A DNA stretch of 64,000 bases. Origin: Buchnera aphidicola str. G002 (Myzus persicae). GTDB taxonomy: Bacteria; Pseudomonadota; Gammaproteobacteria; Enterobacterales; Enterobacteriaceae. A program made the translations under genes and the position numbers. Positions within the stretch are counted from its first letter, which is position 1. Every line of letters begins with the position of its first letter. The stretch spans positions 62,001 through 126,000 of the forward strand of contig NZ_CP002701.1 in assembly GCF_000521565.1 (NCBI RefSeq), given 5' to 3'. Of this stretch, positions 10,519 through 21,828 are shown piece after piece. The notes under the pieces are model-generated. The model searched no databases. It worked only from the letters and a program-made list of their open reading frames with translations, and was not told the DNA's origin.

Positions 10519-10716
10519 ATTAATCCCTGTTTTTGAAAAATTTTTTTATTTTAATTAAGAGCTTTTACAATATGAAATATACTGTTATTTTTTTTAAAAT
10601 TAAAATATTTATTATACTTTTGTTTATTTTTAAAAAAATCTATTTTTTTATTATAAGTAAAATTATATAATAAAAAATATTAAAAAATACTAATATTATT
10701 AATTTATAAAATTTGA

Positions 10717-12765
<2,049 letters not shown>

Positions 12766-12772
12766 TTTTTTT

Positions 12773-12845
12773 TGGGTCGTGCAGGATTTGAACCTGCGAC
12801 CAATTGATTAAAAGTCAACTGCTCTACCGACTGAGCTAACGACCC
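12773..12845 (-). tRNA. tRNA-Lys (anticodon TTT)
   Basis: Cloverleaf with acceptor GGGTCGT/ACGACCC, D-arm GCTC...GAGC, anticodon loop CTTTTAA and T-arm GCAGGTTCAAATCCTGC. The 3' CCA is not encoded, since the discriminator A is followed by AAA. It lies downstream of tRNA-Val in one transcript, matching the E. coli valU-lysV cluster beside gltX. Confidence 0.97.
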
Positions 12846-12861
12846 TTTTTATAATATGTTT

Positions 12862-12937
12862 TGGTGGGTGATGACGGACTTGAACCGCCGACTTCCTCCG
12901 TGTAAAGGAGGAGCTCTACCAACTGAGCTAATCACCC
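12862..12937 (-). tRNA. tRNA-Val (anticodon TAC)
   Basis: Cloverleaf with acceptor GGGTGAT/ATCACCC, anticodon loop around TTTACAC with anticodon TAC, and a T-arm containing GGTTCAAGTCC. The 3' CCA is encoded here (TGG on the plus strand at 12862-12864), unlike the other tRNAs in the window. It is the first gene of the Val-Lys tRNA pair. Confidence 0.97.
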
Positions 12938-12961
12938 TTCAAATTACTATCTGTCATTCTT

Positions 12962-12989
12962 ATTGTAATGGTAGAAGAAATAGAGTCAA
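12962..12989 (-). promoter_or_regulatory. Sigma-70-type promoter for tRNA-Val/tRNA-Lys
   Basis: On the minus strand TTGACT (-35) is separated by 16 bp from TACAAT (-10), ending about 25 bp before the tRNA-Val 5' end. Both boxes are close to consensus. This is an inference from pattern only. Confidence 0.6.
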
Positions 12990-13125
12990 TCTTTTTTTAA
13001 AAAATAATATTTGTTTGTTGTAAATTTAATCATTATGATCAAAATAACATCTATATTTTTTATTTGAAATTAGTTCTGAATATTTTAAAAATATTTTTAT
13101 TAACAAAAAATTTTAAAAGGAATAC

Positions 13126-14535
13126 ATGAAAATAAAAACTCGTTTTGCGCCTAGCCCCACTGGGGATTTACATATTGGTAGCATTCGCACTGCTTTATAC
13201 TCTTGGTTATTTGCAAGGCATCATAATGGAGAATTTGTTCTTCGTATAGAAGATACAGATCTTCAACGTTCTCAAAAAATTTCTATTGATTCTATTTTAC
13301 AGGGATTAGAATGGTTAGGATTAAATTGGGATGAAGGACCTTATTTTCAAACTAAGAGATTAGATCGCTATAAAGAAGTAATTAACATTCTTTTAGAAAA
13401 AAAAAATGCATATAAATGTTTTTGTTCATCTCAAGAATTAGAAGAAATTAGAACTAATCAAATTCAAAAAGGTTTAAAACCTCGATATCCTGGTACTTGT
13501 AGAAATTTAAAAATTAATCATCTTCATAATAAAGATTACGTAATACGATTTAAAAATCCAACTACTGGAAAAGTAATATTTAACGACAAAATTAGAGGAG
13601 ATATTATTTTTGATAATTCAGAATTAGACGATCTTATTATTCAACGGTCAAACGGAATCCCAACTTATAATTTTTGTGTGGTTATAGACGATTTAGATAT
13701 GAAGATTACTCATGTAATTCGTGGAGAAGATCATATTAATAATACGCCACGTCAAATTAATATTTTAAAGTCTTTAGGCGCGCAAATACCTATTTATGCT
13801 CATTTATCAATGATTTTAGATGAAGAAGGCAATAAAATTTCTAAGAGAAAAAATGCATTAAATATCATTGAGTATTATAAAAAAGGATTTCTACCAGAAG
13901 CATTATTAAACTATATAGTCCGATTAGGTTGGTCACATGGTGATAAAGAAATTTTTAGTCTATTAGAAATGAAAAAGTTATTTAATTTAAATTTTATTAG
14001 CAAATCTTCTAGTATTGTAAATATAAAAAAGCTTTTATGGATTAATAAGTATTATATTAATAATCTATCAGTACAACATATTTCTAGCCTTCTTAAAGAT
14101 TATATGGAAAGAGAAAAAATTGATATTCATAATGGTCCTAGTTTAGAATTATTAGTAAAATTATTAAGAAGTCGTTGTCACACATTAAAAGAAATGACAG
14201 AATTTTCTCGTTATTTTTATGAAGAATTTGATTTTTCTGATCAAAAATTAGTAGAGAAATATTTGACATGTAATAATTGTCAGATTTTAGAAAAGATATA
14301 TAACAAATTAGAAAAAATATTGGTTTGGAATCATTTAGTGATATCTGAAGTTATTAATAACTTATCAAAAAAAAATCAAATTAATACAAAAGAAATAAAC
14401 ATGATTTTACGTATTGTAATCACAGGTAATATTTACTCGCCGAGTATCAGTTCTGTGATTGATTTAGTTGGTCAAAAAAAAACTTTATTGAGAATAAAAA
14501 AAGCAATTAATTATATTAATACTTTATATATTTGA
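13126..14535 (+). CDS. gltX: Glutamyl-tRNA synthetase
   Basis: Class I synthetase charging tRNA-Glu. It is 469 residues (E. coli 471). The HIGH-type motif appears as [11 protein letters not shown] near residue 16, and the KMSKS-type loop is the usual GltX variant KISKRKNA near 240. The catalytic domain motif RIEDTD and the zinc-region CFCSSQEL...CR are present. An AAGGA ribosome binding site precedes ATG 13126. A ten-A tract at 13397-13406 falls within the intact frame and could be slippage-prone. Flanking Val/Lys and Ala tRNA genes match the E. coli gltX neighbourhood. Confidence 0.97.
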   Translation: MKIKTRFAPSPTGDLHIGSIRTALYSWLFARHHNGEFVLRIEDTDLQRSQKISIDSILQGLEWLGLNWDEGPYFQTKRLDRYKEVINILLEKKNAYKCFCSSQELEEIRTNQIQKGLKPRYPGTCRNLKINHLHNKDYVIRFKNPTTGKVIFNDKIRGDIIFDNSELDDLIIQRSNGIPTYNFCVVIDDLDMKITHVIRGEDHINNTPRQINILKSLGAQIPIYAHLSMILDEEGNKISKRKNALNIIEYYKKGFLPEALLNYIVRLGWSHGDKEIFSLLEMKKLFNLNFISKSSSIVNIKKLLWINKYYINNLSVQHISSLLKDYMEREKIDIHNGPSLELLVKLLRSRCHTLKEMTEFSRYFYEEFDFSDQKLVEKYLTCNNCQILEKIYNKLEKILVWNHLVISEVINNLSKKNQINTKEINMILRIVITGNIYSPSISSVIDLVGQKKTLLRIKKAINYINTLYI

Positions 14536-14575
14536 CAAACATAAATAATTAAATTTAATTTTTTAAAGAAATAAA

Positions 14576-14604
14576 TTGACAGAATTCATGTGTTTTTATA
14601 TTGT
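14576..14604 (+). promoter_or_regulatory. Promoter of tRNA-Ala
   Basis: A perfect TTGACA at 14576-14581 is followed after 17 bp by TATTGT (overlapping TATATT at a 15-bp spacing), ending about 9 bp before the tRNA 5' end. The -35 box is strong. The exact -10 is uncertain. Confidence 0.55.
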
Positions 14605-14613
14605 AATATTTTT

Positions 14614-14686
14614 GGGGTTATAGCTCAGTTGGTAGAGTGCTTGCATGGCATGCAAGATGTCAGCGGTTCGAGTCCGCTTAACTCCA
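14614..14686 (+). tRNA. tRNA-Ala (anticodon GGC)
   Basis: Cloverleaf with acceptor GGGGTTA/TAACTCC, including one G-T wobble pair, anticodon stem CTTGC/GCAAG around ATGGCAT, and T-arm AGCGGTTCGAGTCCGCT. The sequence is nearly that of E. coli alaW/alaX, which also lies next to gltX. CCA is not encoded. Confidence 0.97.
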
Positions 14687-14787
14687 AAAAACTCATTCTT
14701 ATCGGCATGATGAAGATTAAATTAAAAAATACTCAAAATAACATGAAATATTACTACTAAGTCCTTTAAATTCATTTTAAAATTATA

Positions 14788-14822
14788 GTACCGTGCTGTA
14801 TTTTATTCAGCACAGTATTTTT
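14788..14822 (+). terminator. Rho-independent terminator after tRNA-Ala
   Basis: Stem GTGCTG/CAGCAC, extended by TAC/GTA, is followed on the plus strand by a T-run (GTATTTTT). It is placed between tRNA-Ala and the convergent 3' end of fliE, so it may serve both directions. Confidence 0.7.
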
Positions 14823-14826
14823 AGAA

Positions 14827-15138
14827 TTAAATTTGTTGATTCATTATTTCTTGATAAGCAGAAATAATTTTATTTCTTACTTGAATGGCCATTTGCATAG
14901 AAAGAGTAGACTTTTCTAAATTTATCATTACATCATTCAAAGAGATTCCTGATTGATTTAATGTAAATTTTTCAGAATCTTTTTTTGCATTGTTTTGAAT
15001 ATTGCTAATTTCTCCTAATGCCGTTTTTATATAGTCGATAAAATGATTTGATTCTATATTATTTTCTGTATTTATATTTTTATTTAAAAAATTAATTTTT
15101 GTGTGAATGTTGTGATAATTAATATTTTTAATAAACAT
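14827..15138 (-). CDS. fliE: Flagellar hook-basal body protein FliE
   Basis: Rod/MS-ring junction protein and early export substrate of the flagellar type III apparatus. It is 103 residues (E. coli 104). The N-terminal half is poorly conserved and Asn-rich. The C-terminal half is clear: EKFTLNQSGISLNDVM, then STLSMQMAIQVRNKII and AYQEIM. It is monocistronic and divergent from fliF as in E. coli, across a 265-bp region holding a tandem repeat. Confidence 0.93.
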   Translation of the reverse strand: MFIKNINYHNIHTKINFLNKNINTENNIESNHFIDYIKTALGEISNIQNNAKKDSEKFTLNQSGISLNDVMINLEKSTLSMQMAIQVRNKIISAYQEIMNQQI

Positions 15139-15181
15139 AATTTTCCTCTTATATAAATTTTTTATTTTTTAAATGACTATC

Positions 15182-15236
15182 TTATTGTTTTTTGATAAAC
15201 AATAAATAAAGATTTTTGATAAACAATAAATAAAGA
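15182..15236 (+). repeat. 24-bp tandem duplication with overlapping hairpin, fliE-fliF intergenic region
   Basis: Two perfect head-to-tail copies of a 24-bp unit occupy 15189-15212 and 15213-15236. The first copy also forms a 9-bp inverted repeat with the sequence before it: TTATTGTTT at 15182-15190 pairs with AAACAATAA at 15197-15205. The repeat lies in the shared upstream region of fliE and fliF and may be simple slippage duplication or a regulatory site. Confidence 0.85.
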
Positions 15237-15403
15237 TAAATATTTTTATATTATATTAAAATACATATTTTTTAATATATTATTCATAATAATTTAATTA
15301 AAAATAATTTAACAGGAAATTTTTTTATTTCATACTATATTAGTGAAATTATTTAATAATCGCTAAATTTTAGTTAGAATTAACTATCAGACAGGAAGAT
15401 TTC

Positions 15404-17059
15404 ATGAATTTCAGTGCTATAGAAGATTCAGTTTTAGAAGAGAAAAAAAAATTTAATAATTTTTTTTCTCGTTTTTTAAAAAATTCTCGTGTTTTAATTA
15501 TTTTATTAACAGCTTCAGTTATTACCGCTGTCTCTGTTTCAATATGGATTAAATCTCCCGAGTATCAAGTTTTATATAATCATTTATCTAATGAAGATGG
15601 TGGAGCTATTATTAATCAGTTAAATCAAATGAAAATTCCTTATCAGTTTACTGATGTGTCAGGTCAAATATCTGTTCCGAAAAATAAAGTTTATGATATT
15701 CGCTTACGTTTAGCAGAAAAAAATCTTCCTAGAGGTGGAGGAGTTGGTTTCGAACTATTAGATAAAGAGAAATTTGGAATTAGTCAGTTTAACGAACAAA
15801 TAAATTACCAACGTGCTTTAGAAGGAGAACTCGCTCGAACCATACAAAGAATTAATATTATTAAAAATGCGAGAATACATCTAGTATTTCCTAAATCATC
15901 ATTGTTCTTACAAGATAAAAAAAAATCTTCGGCTTCAGTTGTTTTGGAACTACAGCCCGGACAAGTATTAAATTCAGAACAAATTAATTCAATATTACAT
16001 ATTCTTTCGAGTAGTGTATCGAATCTTTCATCTCAAAATATTACAATTGTAGATCAATTTGGACAATTATTAAATCAGCCTTTTTTAGAATATCAAAAAG
16101 TTAATAATGTACAATTTAAATATTCTGAAGATATTGAATCTCGTTATAGTAATAGAATAAAAGAAATTTTAGAACCATTAGTTGGTATTGGGAATGTACA
16201 TGCTCAAGTAACTGCTCAGATTGATTTTAATTCTCAAGAAGAAACACAAGAAAAATATTTACCGAATACTAATCATAAAAATCAAGCAATAAGATCCTAT
16301 CAAAAAAGTATTCATGATCAAGTGCAAAAAAAAGAGATAGTGACATCTTTATCCAATAATACACCTTCTGATAGTCTGAAAAATAAATATACTAACACAA
16401 TGAATAATGGATTTAATTTTGTCAAAAATAATACAAAAGTAAATAATTTTGATAATCCTATAAATTCTAATATTAATCGTGATAATACGATAAATTATGA
16501 GTTAAATCATAGTATTTCACATACTAAAATGAATGTAGGAGAAATTAAAAGATTATCTGCTGCAGTTATTATAAATTTCACTAAAGATAAAAATGGAAAA
16601 TCTATTCCTTTTGCGACAGATAAAATAAAGAATATTGAACATTTAATACGTGAAACAATAGGATATTCTAAATCTCGAGGAGATAGTGTTCATGTCGTTA
16701 ATGCATTATTTGCTAAACATCAAGAAAAAATGCCTATTCCACTAAAACATCCGAGTCCATTGCAATTTTCATATATATTATTTAGTTTAACACCTTGGTT
16801 TCTTTCTGCTTTATTTCTATGTCTTTTATTAAAAAAATACATTTGTCCTGTTTCAAGAAATAATGTTACAAACAATAGAATAAATAATGAAAAAAAGTAT
16901 ACAGAAAAATATGAAAATATAGAAAAAAATACTTTTCAAGAAAATATTAAAAATAATTTCAATACAGATACATTAATTCATCAAATTTGCAATATATCTA
17001 ATCAAAATCCGCGTACTATAGCGTTAATTATTCGTAAATGGATGAGTGATAAAATATGA
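15404..17059 (+). CDS. fliF: Flagellar MS-ring protein FliF
   Basis: Forms the membrane-embedded MS ring that houses the export gate and carries FliG. It is 551 residues (E. coli 552). The first membrane segment is at about 29-49. The conserved ring-building region includes NLPRGGGVGFELLD and YQRALEGELARTI. An Asn-rich, low-conservation stretch covers about 285-380, and the second membrane segment lies near 450-477. The FliG-binding C-terminus, ending in IRKWMSDKI, is intact. Its stop overlaps the fliG start by 4 bp. Confidence 0.96.
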   Translation: MNFSAIEDSVLEEKKKFNNFFSRFLKNSRVLIILLTASVITAVSVSIWIKSPEYQVLYNHLSNEDGGAIINQLNQMKIPYQFTDVSGQISVPKNKVYDIRLRLAEKNLPRGGGVGFELLDKEKFGISQFNEQINYQRALEGELARTIQRINIIKNARIHLVFPKSSLFLQDKKKSSASVVLELQPGQVLNSEQINSILHILSSSVSNLSSQNITIVDQFGQLLNQPFLEYQKVNNVQFKYSEDIESRYSNRIKEILEPLVGIGNVHAQVTAQIDFNSQEETQEKYLPNTNHKNQAIRSYQKSIHDQVQKKEIVTSLSNNTPSDSLKNKYTNTMNNGFNFVKNNTKVNNFDNPINSNINRDNTINYELNHSISHTKMNVGEIKRLSAAVIINFTKDKNGKSIPFATDKIKNIEHLIRETIGYSKSRGDSVHVVNALFAKHQEKMPIPLKHPSPLQFSYILFSLTPWFLSALFLCLLLKKYICPVSRNNVTNNRINNEKKYTEKYENIEKNTFQENIKNNFNTDTLIHQICNISNQNPRTIALIIRKWMSDKI

Positions 17060-18051
17060 TTTTAAATGGTACTGAAAAAAGTGCACTATTATTAATGTCA
17101 ATAGGATCTGATCAAGCAGGAGAGATATTAAAAAATTTAACTCCTTTTGAAGTACAAGAGCTGATCACAACTATGTTAAATATGAAAAGAGTGTCAACTA
17201 AAAAATTAAACGAAACACTTCATGAATGTTATGATCTTGCAGTGAAAAACAATGCTTTTAACTGTAATAATAGTGATAATTATCTTATGGATATGTTAAC
17301 AAAAGCTTTAGGAGAAAAAAAAGGTAATTCTTTGTTACAGGAAGCACTAGAAATTCGTAACGCAAAAATATGTATTGACAAACTAAATTATATGAAACCC
17401 AAGCAAATTGCTTTTTTATTAAATAATGAACACTCTCAAATTATTACAACTATACTTATTTATCTAGATCAAAATCATGCCGCTAAGGTTTTGTCGTTCC
17501 TTAGCAACAAAAAACGTGCTGAAATTATATTAAGAATTACGGAATTTCAAGGTATTGAAGAGTCTTCTTTAGTAGAGTTAACTAAATTCATTGATACTTT
17601 ATTAAAAAATAAGAAATTAATTTTATCGGAAAAAGGAGGTATAAAAACCGCAGCTAAAATTTTAAATTCAATGAAAATTCAAGATGAAAAAGAAACAATA
17701 AAAAAAATTAGTATGTTTAATGAAGAATTAGCGAATAAGATTCTTAAAGAAATGTTTTCATTTGAAAACATAGTAGATTTAGATGATAATTATATTCAAT
17801 TAGTGATTAAAAATATTGAAAAAGAAAAATTATATATTGCACTTCAAGATACAAGTGCTTCTGTAAGAGAAAAATTTTTTAAAAATATGACTAAAATAGA
17901 ATCAAATGAATTATTGCTAAGTTTAGAAAAAAAATCTTATATTTCTAATGTTGCTATAAAAAACGAACAAAAATTAATTTTAATAATGATTAAAAATATG
18001 GCAGAGAAAAAATCTTTTTCATTAAAAAATTTAAGAGAATATTATGCCTAA
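17056..18051 (+). CDS. fliG: Flagellar C-ring protein FliG lacking torque residues
   Basis: C-ring protein bridging FliF and FliM. Its 331 residues equal E. coli in length, so numbering is identical. The FliM-binding EHPQ motif is nearly kept as EHSQ at 125-128. All five charged residues of the E. coli torque ridge are changed: K264 to Q, R281 to I, D288 to L, D289 to S, R297 to S, read from ALQDT at 262-266 and neighbouring positions. Family knowledge says these contact MotA. Structural roles seem preserved and rotation lost. It overlaps fliF and fliH by a few bases. Confidence 0.95.
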   Translation: MILNGTEKSALLLMSIGSDQAGEILKNLTPFEVQELITTMLNMKRVSTKKLNETLHECYDLAVKNNAFNCNNSDNYLMDMLTKALGEKKGNSLLQEALEIRNAKICIDKLNYMKPKQIAFLLNNEHSQIITTILIYLDQNHAAKVLSFLSNKKRAEIILRITEFQGIEESSLVELTKFIDTLLKNKKLILSEKGGIKTAAKILNSMKIQDEKETIKKISMFNEELANKILKEMFSFENIVDLDDNYIQLVIKNIEKEKLYIALQDTSASVREKFFKNMTKIESNELLLSLEKKSYISNVAIKNEQKLILIMIKNMAEKKSFSLKNLREYYA

Positions 18052-18712
18052 TTTGACATTAGAAAAAAAATGGACACGATGGTATCCTAAAAAAATATCT
18101 TTTAAAAATAAAGAAAAAAATAAGAAATTTTTATATTTTTCTTCTCAATTGACTCAAGAAGATTTTTTTATAGACCAAAATAATAAAGGAAAAAAAGACG
18201 ATTCTCAAACTTATCAAAAATCAGAAATAATAGATTTAACAACAACAAAAGAATACAAAATAGGTTTCAAAAAAGGTTTTTTAGAAGCTTCACAAGATAA
18301 TATTATATTGAAAAAAAAATTAAATAGTTTTTTGTTAGATTTTGAAAAATCTTTTTCTATCTTTCAAAATACACTTTCTTCTCGTTTATTAAAAATAGTA
18401 TTAATAGTTACATCTTATGTAATCGGAAAAAAAACTGATGCGAATGAGTCATTTTTAATTAAACATATAAAAAAAATTATTCAAAAAGATGGTATTTTTT
18501 TAAAAAAACCACATCTTTTTATTCATCCGAACAATAAAGATTTAATAGAAAAAACATTTGAAAACTTTTTAAATACCTATCAATGGAAATTAGTATGTGA
18601 TGATAGTTTAGAACTAAATAGTTTTAGAATTAAGTCAGCAAGTAGTAATATAGATGCTACCGTAGATGCAAGATGGCAAGAATTATGTCGTCTTATTGAC
18701 TTAGAGGAATAA
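18044..18712 (+). CDS. fliH: Flagellar assembly protein FliH
   Basis: Regulatory partner of the export ATPase FliI, linking it to the C ring. It is 222 residues, close to the E. coli length. Recognisable features are the Trp-rich start LEKKWTRWYP, the middle YKIGFKKGFLEA typical of the FliH family, and the C-terminal domain with DDSLELNSFRIKSASSNIDA and DARWQEL. The N-terminal 80 residues are Lys-rich and weakly conserved. It overlaps fliG and sits 5 bp before fliI. Confidence 0.92.
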   Translation: MPNLTLEKKWTRWYPKKISFKNKEKNKKFLYFSSQLTQEDFFIDQNNKGKKDDSQTYQKSEIIDLTTTKEYKIGFKKGFLEASQDNIILKKKLNSFLLDFEKSFSIFQNTLSSRLLKIVLIVTSYVIGKKTDANESFLIKHIKKIIQKDGIFLKKPHLFIHPNNKDLIEKTFENFLNTYQWKLVCDDSLELNSFRIKSASSNIDATVDARWQELCRLIDLEE

Positions 18713-18717
18713 TATTA

Positions 18718-20079
18718 ATGAATTTAAAATTTACTCAATTTTTGAAGAATCTTTCTTCTTTTGAAAATAGAGTTAAAAAACTTCCTGATGTTATTTATTA
18801 TGGTCGTCTTGTTGGTATTAATGGTTTAGTTTTAGAAGTTGTTGGATTAAAAATTCCTATTGGTACAGAATGTTCTATTGAGAGAATTATTAATGGTAAA
18901 GTCTTTAATATTGATGCTGAAGTAATAGGTTTTTCCGGTGAAAAAACATTATTACTATCTTTTGAAGAACATCACGGTATTTTCCCTGGATCGTGTGTTT
19001 TTTTAAAGAATAGTCAAAATATGAATGGTTTAGTAAAAAAAATACCATTAGATATATCATTATTAGGACGAGTAGTAGATGGAAAGGGGAATCCATTAGA
19101 TAAGCTTCCTCCATTACAAGATAAATATTATCGTATACAAAAAAAACAATATAATATTAATCCATTACATAGAAAACCTATTACAGAAGTATTAGATATT
19201 GGTATACGCTCTATTAATGCACTCTTAACTATTGGACGAGGTCAAAGAATAGGAATTTTTTCTAGTTCAGGTATTGGTAAAAGTATTTTGCTTGGCATGA
19301 TGGCAAAATATACTCAAGCTGATGTGATTGTTATAGCTCTTATTGGTGAAAGAGGACGAGAAGTAAAAGATTTTATAGAAAAAATATTAGGTTCAGAAGG
19401 ATTGTCAAGATCAATAGTAGTTGCTGCTCCTGCAGATGTATCACCTTTAATGCGTATACAAGCAGCTTCCTATGCTACTAGCATAGCAGAATATTTTTGT
19501 AAGAAAAACAAACATGTATTATTAATAATGGATTCTTTGACTCGTTATGCAATGGCAGAACGAGAAGTTTCTTTATCTTTAGGAGAGTTACCAGTTTCCA
19601 AAGGTTATCCATCTTCTATATTTTCAAAAATTCCTAATTTAGTAGAACGTGTAGGAAATATAAATAATAAAGGTTCCATTACTGCTTTTTATACAGTTTT
19701 AACTGAAGGTGATGAAGAACAAGATCCAGTATCATATGTAGCACGTTCTATATTAGATGGACATATTATTTTATCTCAATATTATGCTGATTTGGGTCAT
19801 TATCCTGCTATTGATATAGAATCTTCAATTAGTCGTGTTATGCCAGAAATTACAGATTCTAAACAGTATCAACAAGCTGTTTATTTTAAAAAATTAGTTT
19901 CTTCTTATCAAAGAAATCGAGACTTAATTAAAGTAGGCGCCTATATTGTGGGAACAGATTTAATATTAGATAATGCTATTAAACTTTGGCCAAAATTAGA
20001 GAATTTTTTAAAGCAAGAAACATCAGAAAAAATTAACTATTCTATTTCTTGTCAAGATTTAAATAAAATATTTCTTTAA
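18718..20079 (+). CDS. fliI: Flagellum-specific ATPase FliI
   Basis: Hexameric ATPase that energises type III export of rod and hook proteins. It is 453 residues (E. coli 457). The Walker A motif SSSGIGKS is near residue 182, followed by ALIGERGREVKDF. Walker B is VLLIMDSLTRYAMAERE. The catalytic machinery appears complete, unlike several other enzymes in this window, which argues that export is still under selection. It lies in the fliF-K run, 5 bp after fliH. Confidence 0.97.
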   Translation: MNLKFTQFLKNLSSFENRVKKLPDVIYYGRLVGINGLVLEVVGLKIPIGTECSIERIINGKVFNIDAEVIGFSGEKTLLLSFEEHHGIFPGSCVFLKNSQNMNGLVKKIPLDISLLGRVVDGKGNPLDKLPPLQDKYYRIQKKQYNINPLHRKPITEVLDIGIRSINALLTIGRGQRIGIFSSSGIGKSILLGMMAKYTQADVIVIALIGERGREVKDFIEKILGSEGLSRSIVVAAPADVSPLMRIQAASYATSIAEYFCKKNKHVLLIMDSLTRYAMAEREVSLSLGELPVSKGYPSSIFSKIPNLVERVGNINNKGSITAFYTVLTEGDEEQDPVSYVARSILDGHIILSQYYADLGHYPAIDIESSISRVMPEITDSKQYQQAVYFKKLVSSYQRNRDLIKVGAYIVGTDLILDNAIKLWPKLENFLKQETSEKINYSISCQDLNKIFL

Positions 20080-20108
20080 TATTAAAAGAAATTGGATATA
20101 TTAAATTC

Positions 20109-20552
20109 ATGAAAAGTAAAAAAATTTGTTTTTTGATTTTAGAGAAAATAGAAAGAAAAAAATCAGAAAAAATAATAATTGATATTCAGAGTATGTTTTT
20201 GAAAAAAAAAGAAAATGATGAACAATTAAAATTATTAGTTGAATATGAAAAAGAATATATAACGAAAATAAAAAATCAATTATTATTAGGAATTTTTGTA
20301 TATCAATGGAAAAATTATAATAATTTTATTTCTGTATTAGGTATAATTATTCATAATCATAGAATTATGCTGGAAGAAAATAAAAAATTAATTGAAAAAA
20401 AAATGAGTAGTTGGTCTAAAAGTCAAAAAAAAATAAAAATTTGGAATCATTTAAATAGTATTAATAAAAAGAAAATATTAAAAATAAAAAAAATAAAAGA
20501 ACAAATAATTAATGATTATCACGTTCAGTTAAAATTTTCAACAAAAGGATAA
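20109..20552 (+). CDS. fliJ: Flagellar export chaperone FliJ
   Basis: Coiled-coil stalk protein of the export ATPase complex. Identification rests on position (fliI-J-K), exact length (147, same as E. coli) and composition: an almost wholly helical, Lys/Glu-rich protein with no Cys-rich or membrane segment. Sequence similarity is weak and a homology search was not possible here, so confidence is lower than for its neighbours. Confidence 0.8.
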   Translation: MKSKKICFLILEKIERKKSEKIIIDIQSMFLKKKENDEQLKLLVEYEKEYITKIKNQLLLGIFVYQWKNYNNFISVLGIIIHNHRIMLEENKKLIEKKMSSWSKSQKKIKIWNHLNSINKKKILKIKKIKEQIINDYHVQLKFSTKG

Positions 20553-20560
20553 AAATCATA

Positions 20561-21720
20561 ATGTTAGAAATGATTCATAATATAAAATTAAAACCTAGTT
20601 TTTTTCATAATCAAGATCATCATTCTTCTAATATTATAGACGAACTATACTTATATCAATCTATTTTTAATGAATTAAAAAAAACCGCATTAACTAAAAA
20701 AATAGAATTTGTTAATGTTATAACAGAAGAAAAAAAAAATGATGATAAAAATATTATATGTACTAATTTTGTAATTAATAATTTATTAAACATTTTCAAT
20801 AACACAAATAAAGATGCAAAAATTAATCATTTTAATGATAGTAGAATTCAGAATAATAAAAAAAAAAAGATAAGTATGAAAATATTTTATTAGATCATCC
20901 TGATTTTTCAAAAAGAATAAAAACAGATTCATTTAAAAAAAATAAAAAAATATTTCAAACATTAGATATAAAACTGTTGTTTAATGAGTTTAAAAAAAAT
21001 AAAAATTTATATGTTCAGAATAACAAATCAAATAATATAAATATAAAAAAAAAATTAGACTTAATCAAATTAAACCATTCGTATAATCATGAGCAAGTAA
21101 ATTTTCGAAAGATAGACCAAGATCATATAAACGGTATTAAAAATCAAAAAAATATAATCTTGTTGACAGATTTTAAAAATTATAAAAATAGTTTGTTTTT
21201 ATCTAAAAATATAAATCAAATTGATAATTTTTTACGAAATACAAACTTGATAAAAGATACTAATCAAAAAAAAACTCTTCAATTAAATACAGAACCGTCA
21301 TTTTTTTGTCATTCGGAAAATTCTATGGAATGGAAAAAATCAGTTAGTCAAAAAATACTTCTCTCCATTTCCAACAAAGATAATCAAGCAGAAATATATT
21401 TAAAACCAGAAAATTTAGGATTAATATATATAAAAATTATTATGAAAGATGATGAGGCGACGTTAAATTTTATTTCTAATCACAACGAAGTTAGAATGTC
21501 TTTAGATAATTATGTGCCTTTTTTAAGAGATTCACTTAGGAAAAATGGTATTAAATTACGTGAAGCAAAAATTTCTAGTTCTTTAAAAAATAAAGAAGTA
21601 AAGAATTCTAAATTTTTTTACAAAAACATTTTAAATTCAGATGTATGTAATAAAACATTAAATATATATAAAAAAAATAGAGATATATCAAAATATAAAT
21701 TGATTGACGTATATGTTTAA
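20561..21720 (+). CDS. fliK: Flagellar hook-length control protein FliK, frame split at an A11 tract
   Basis: Molecular ruler for the hook and substrate-specificity switch. The first frame (from ATG 20561) stops after 110 codons at 20893. The rest continues in another frame from immediately after an 11-A run at 20858-20868. One extra A in the mRNA would join NNKKKK to DKYENILLDHPDF and give about 386 residues, near the E. coli size (375). The C-terminal FliK domain is conserved: YLKPENLGLIYIKI then PFLRDSLRKNGIKL. The downstream frame has no good ATG near the tract. It is either rescued by transcriptional slippage, as reported for Buchnera poly(A) genes, or a pseudogene. Confidence 0.85.
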
Positions 21721-21828
21721 TAAACAATATTAATATATATTTTAAAAAATATTAAATTATGCGAGTATAAATAAAAAAATAATTTTTTTATCTTATCTTA
21801 CAATAACTTTTACCTGTGAGGTATATAA

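Noticed and set aside
20977-21720. Second half of fliK as an independent gene starting at TTG
   Set aside because: The same frame is open back to the A11 tract and carries continuous FliK-like sequence, so it is one split gene.
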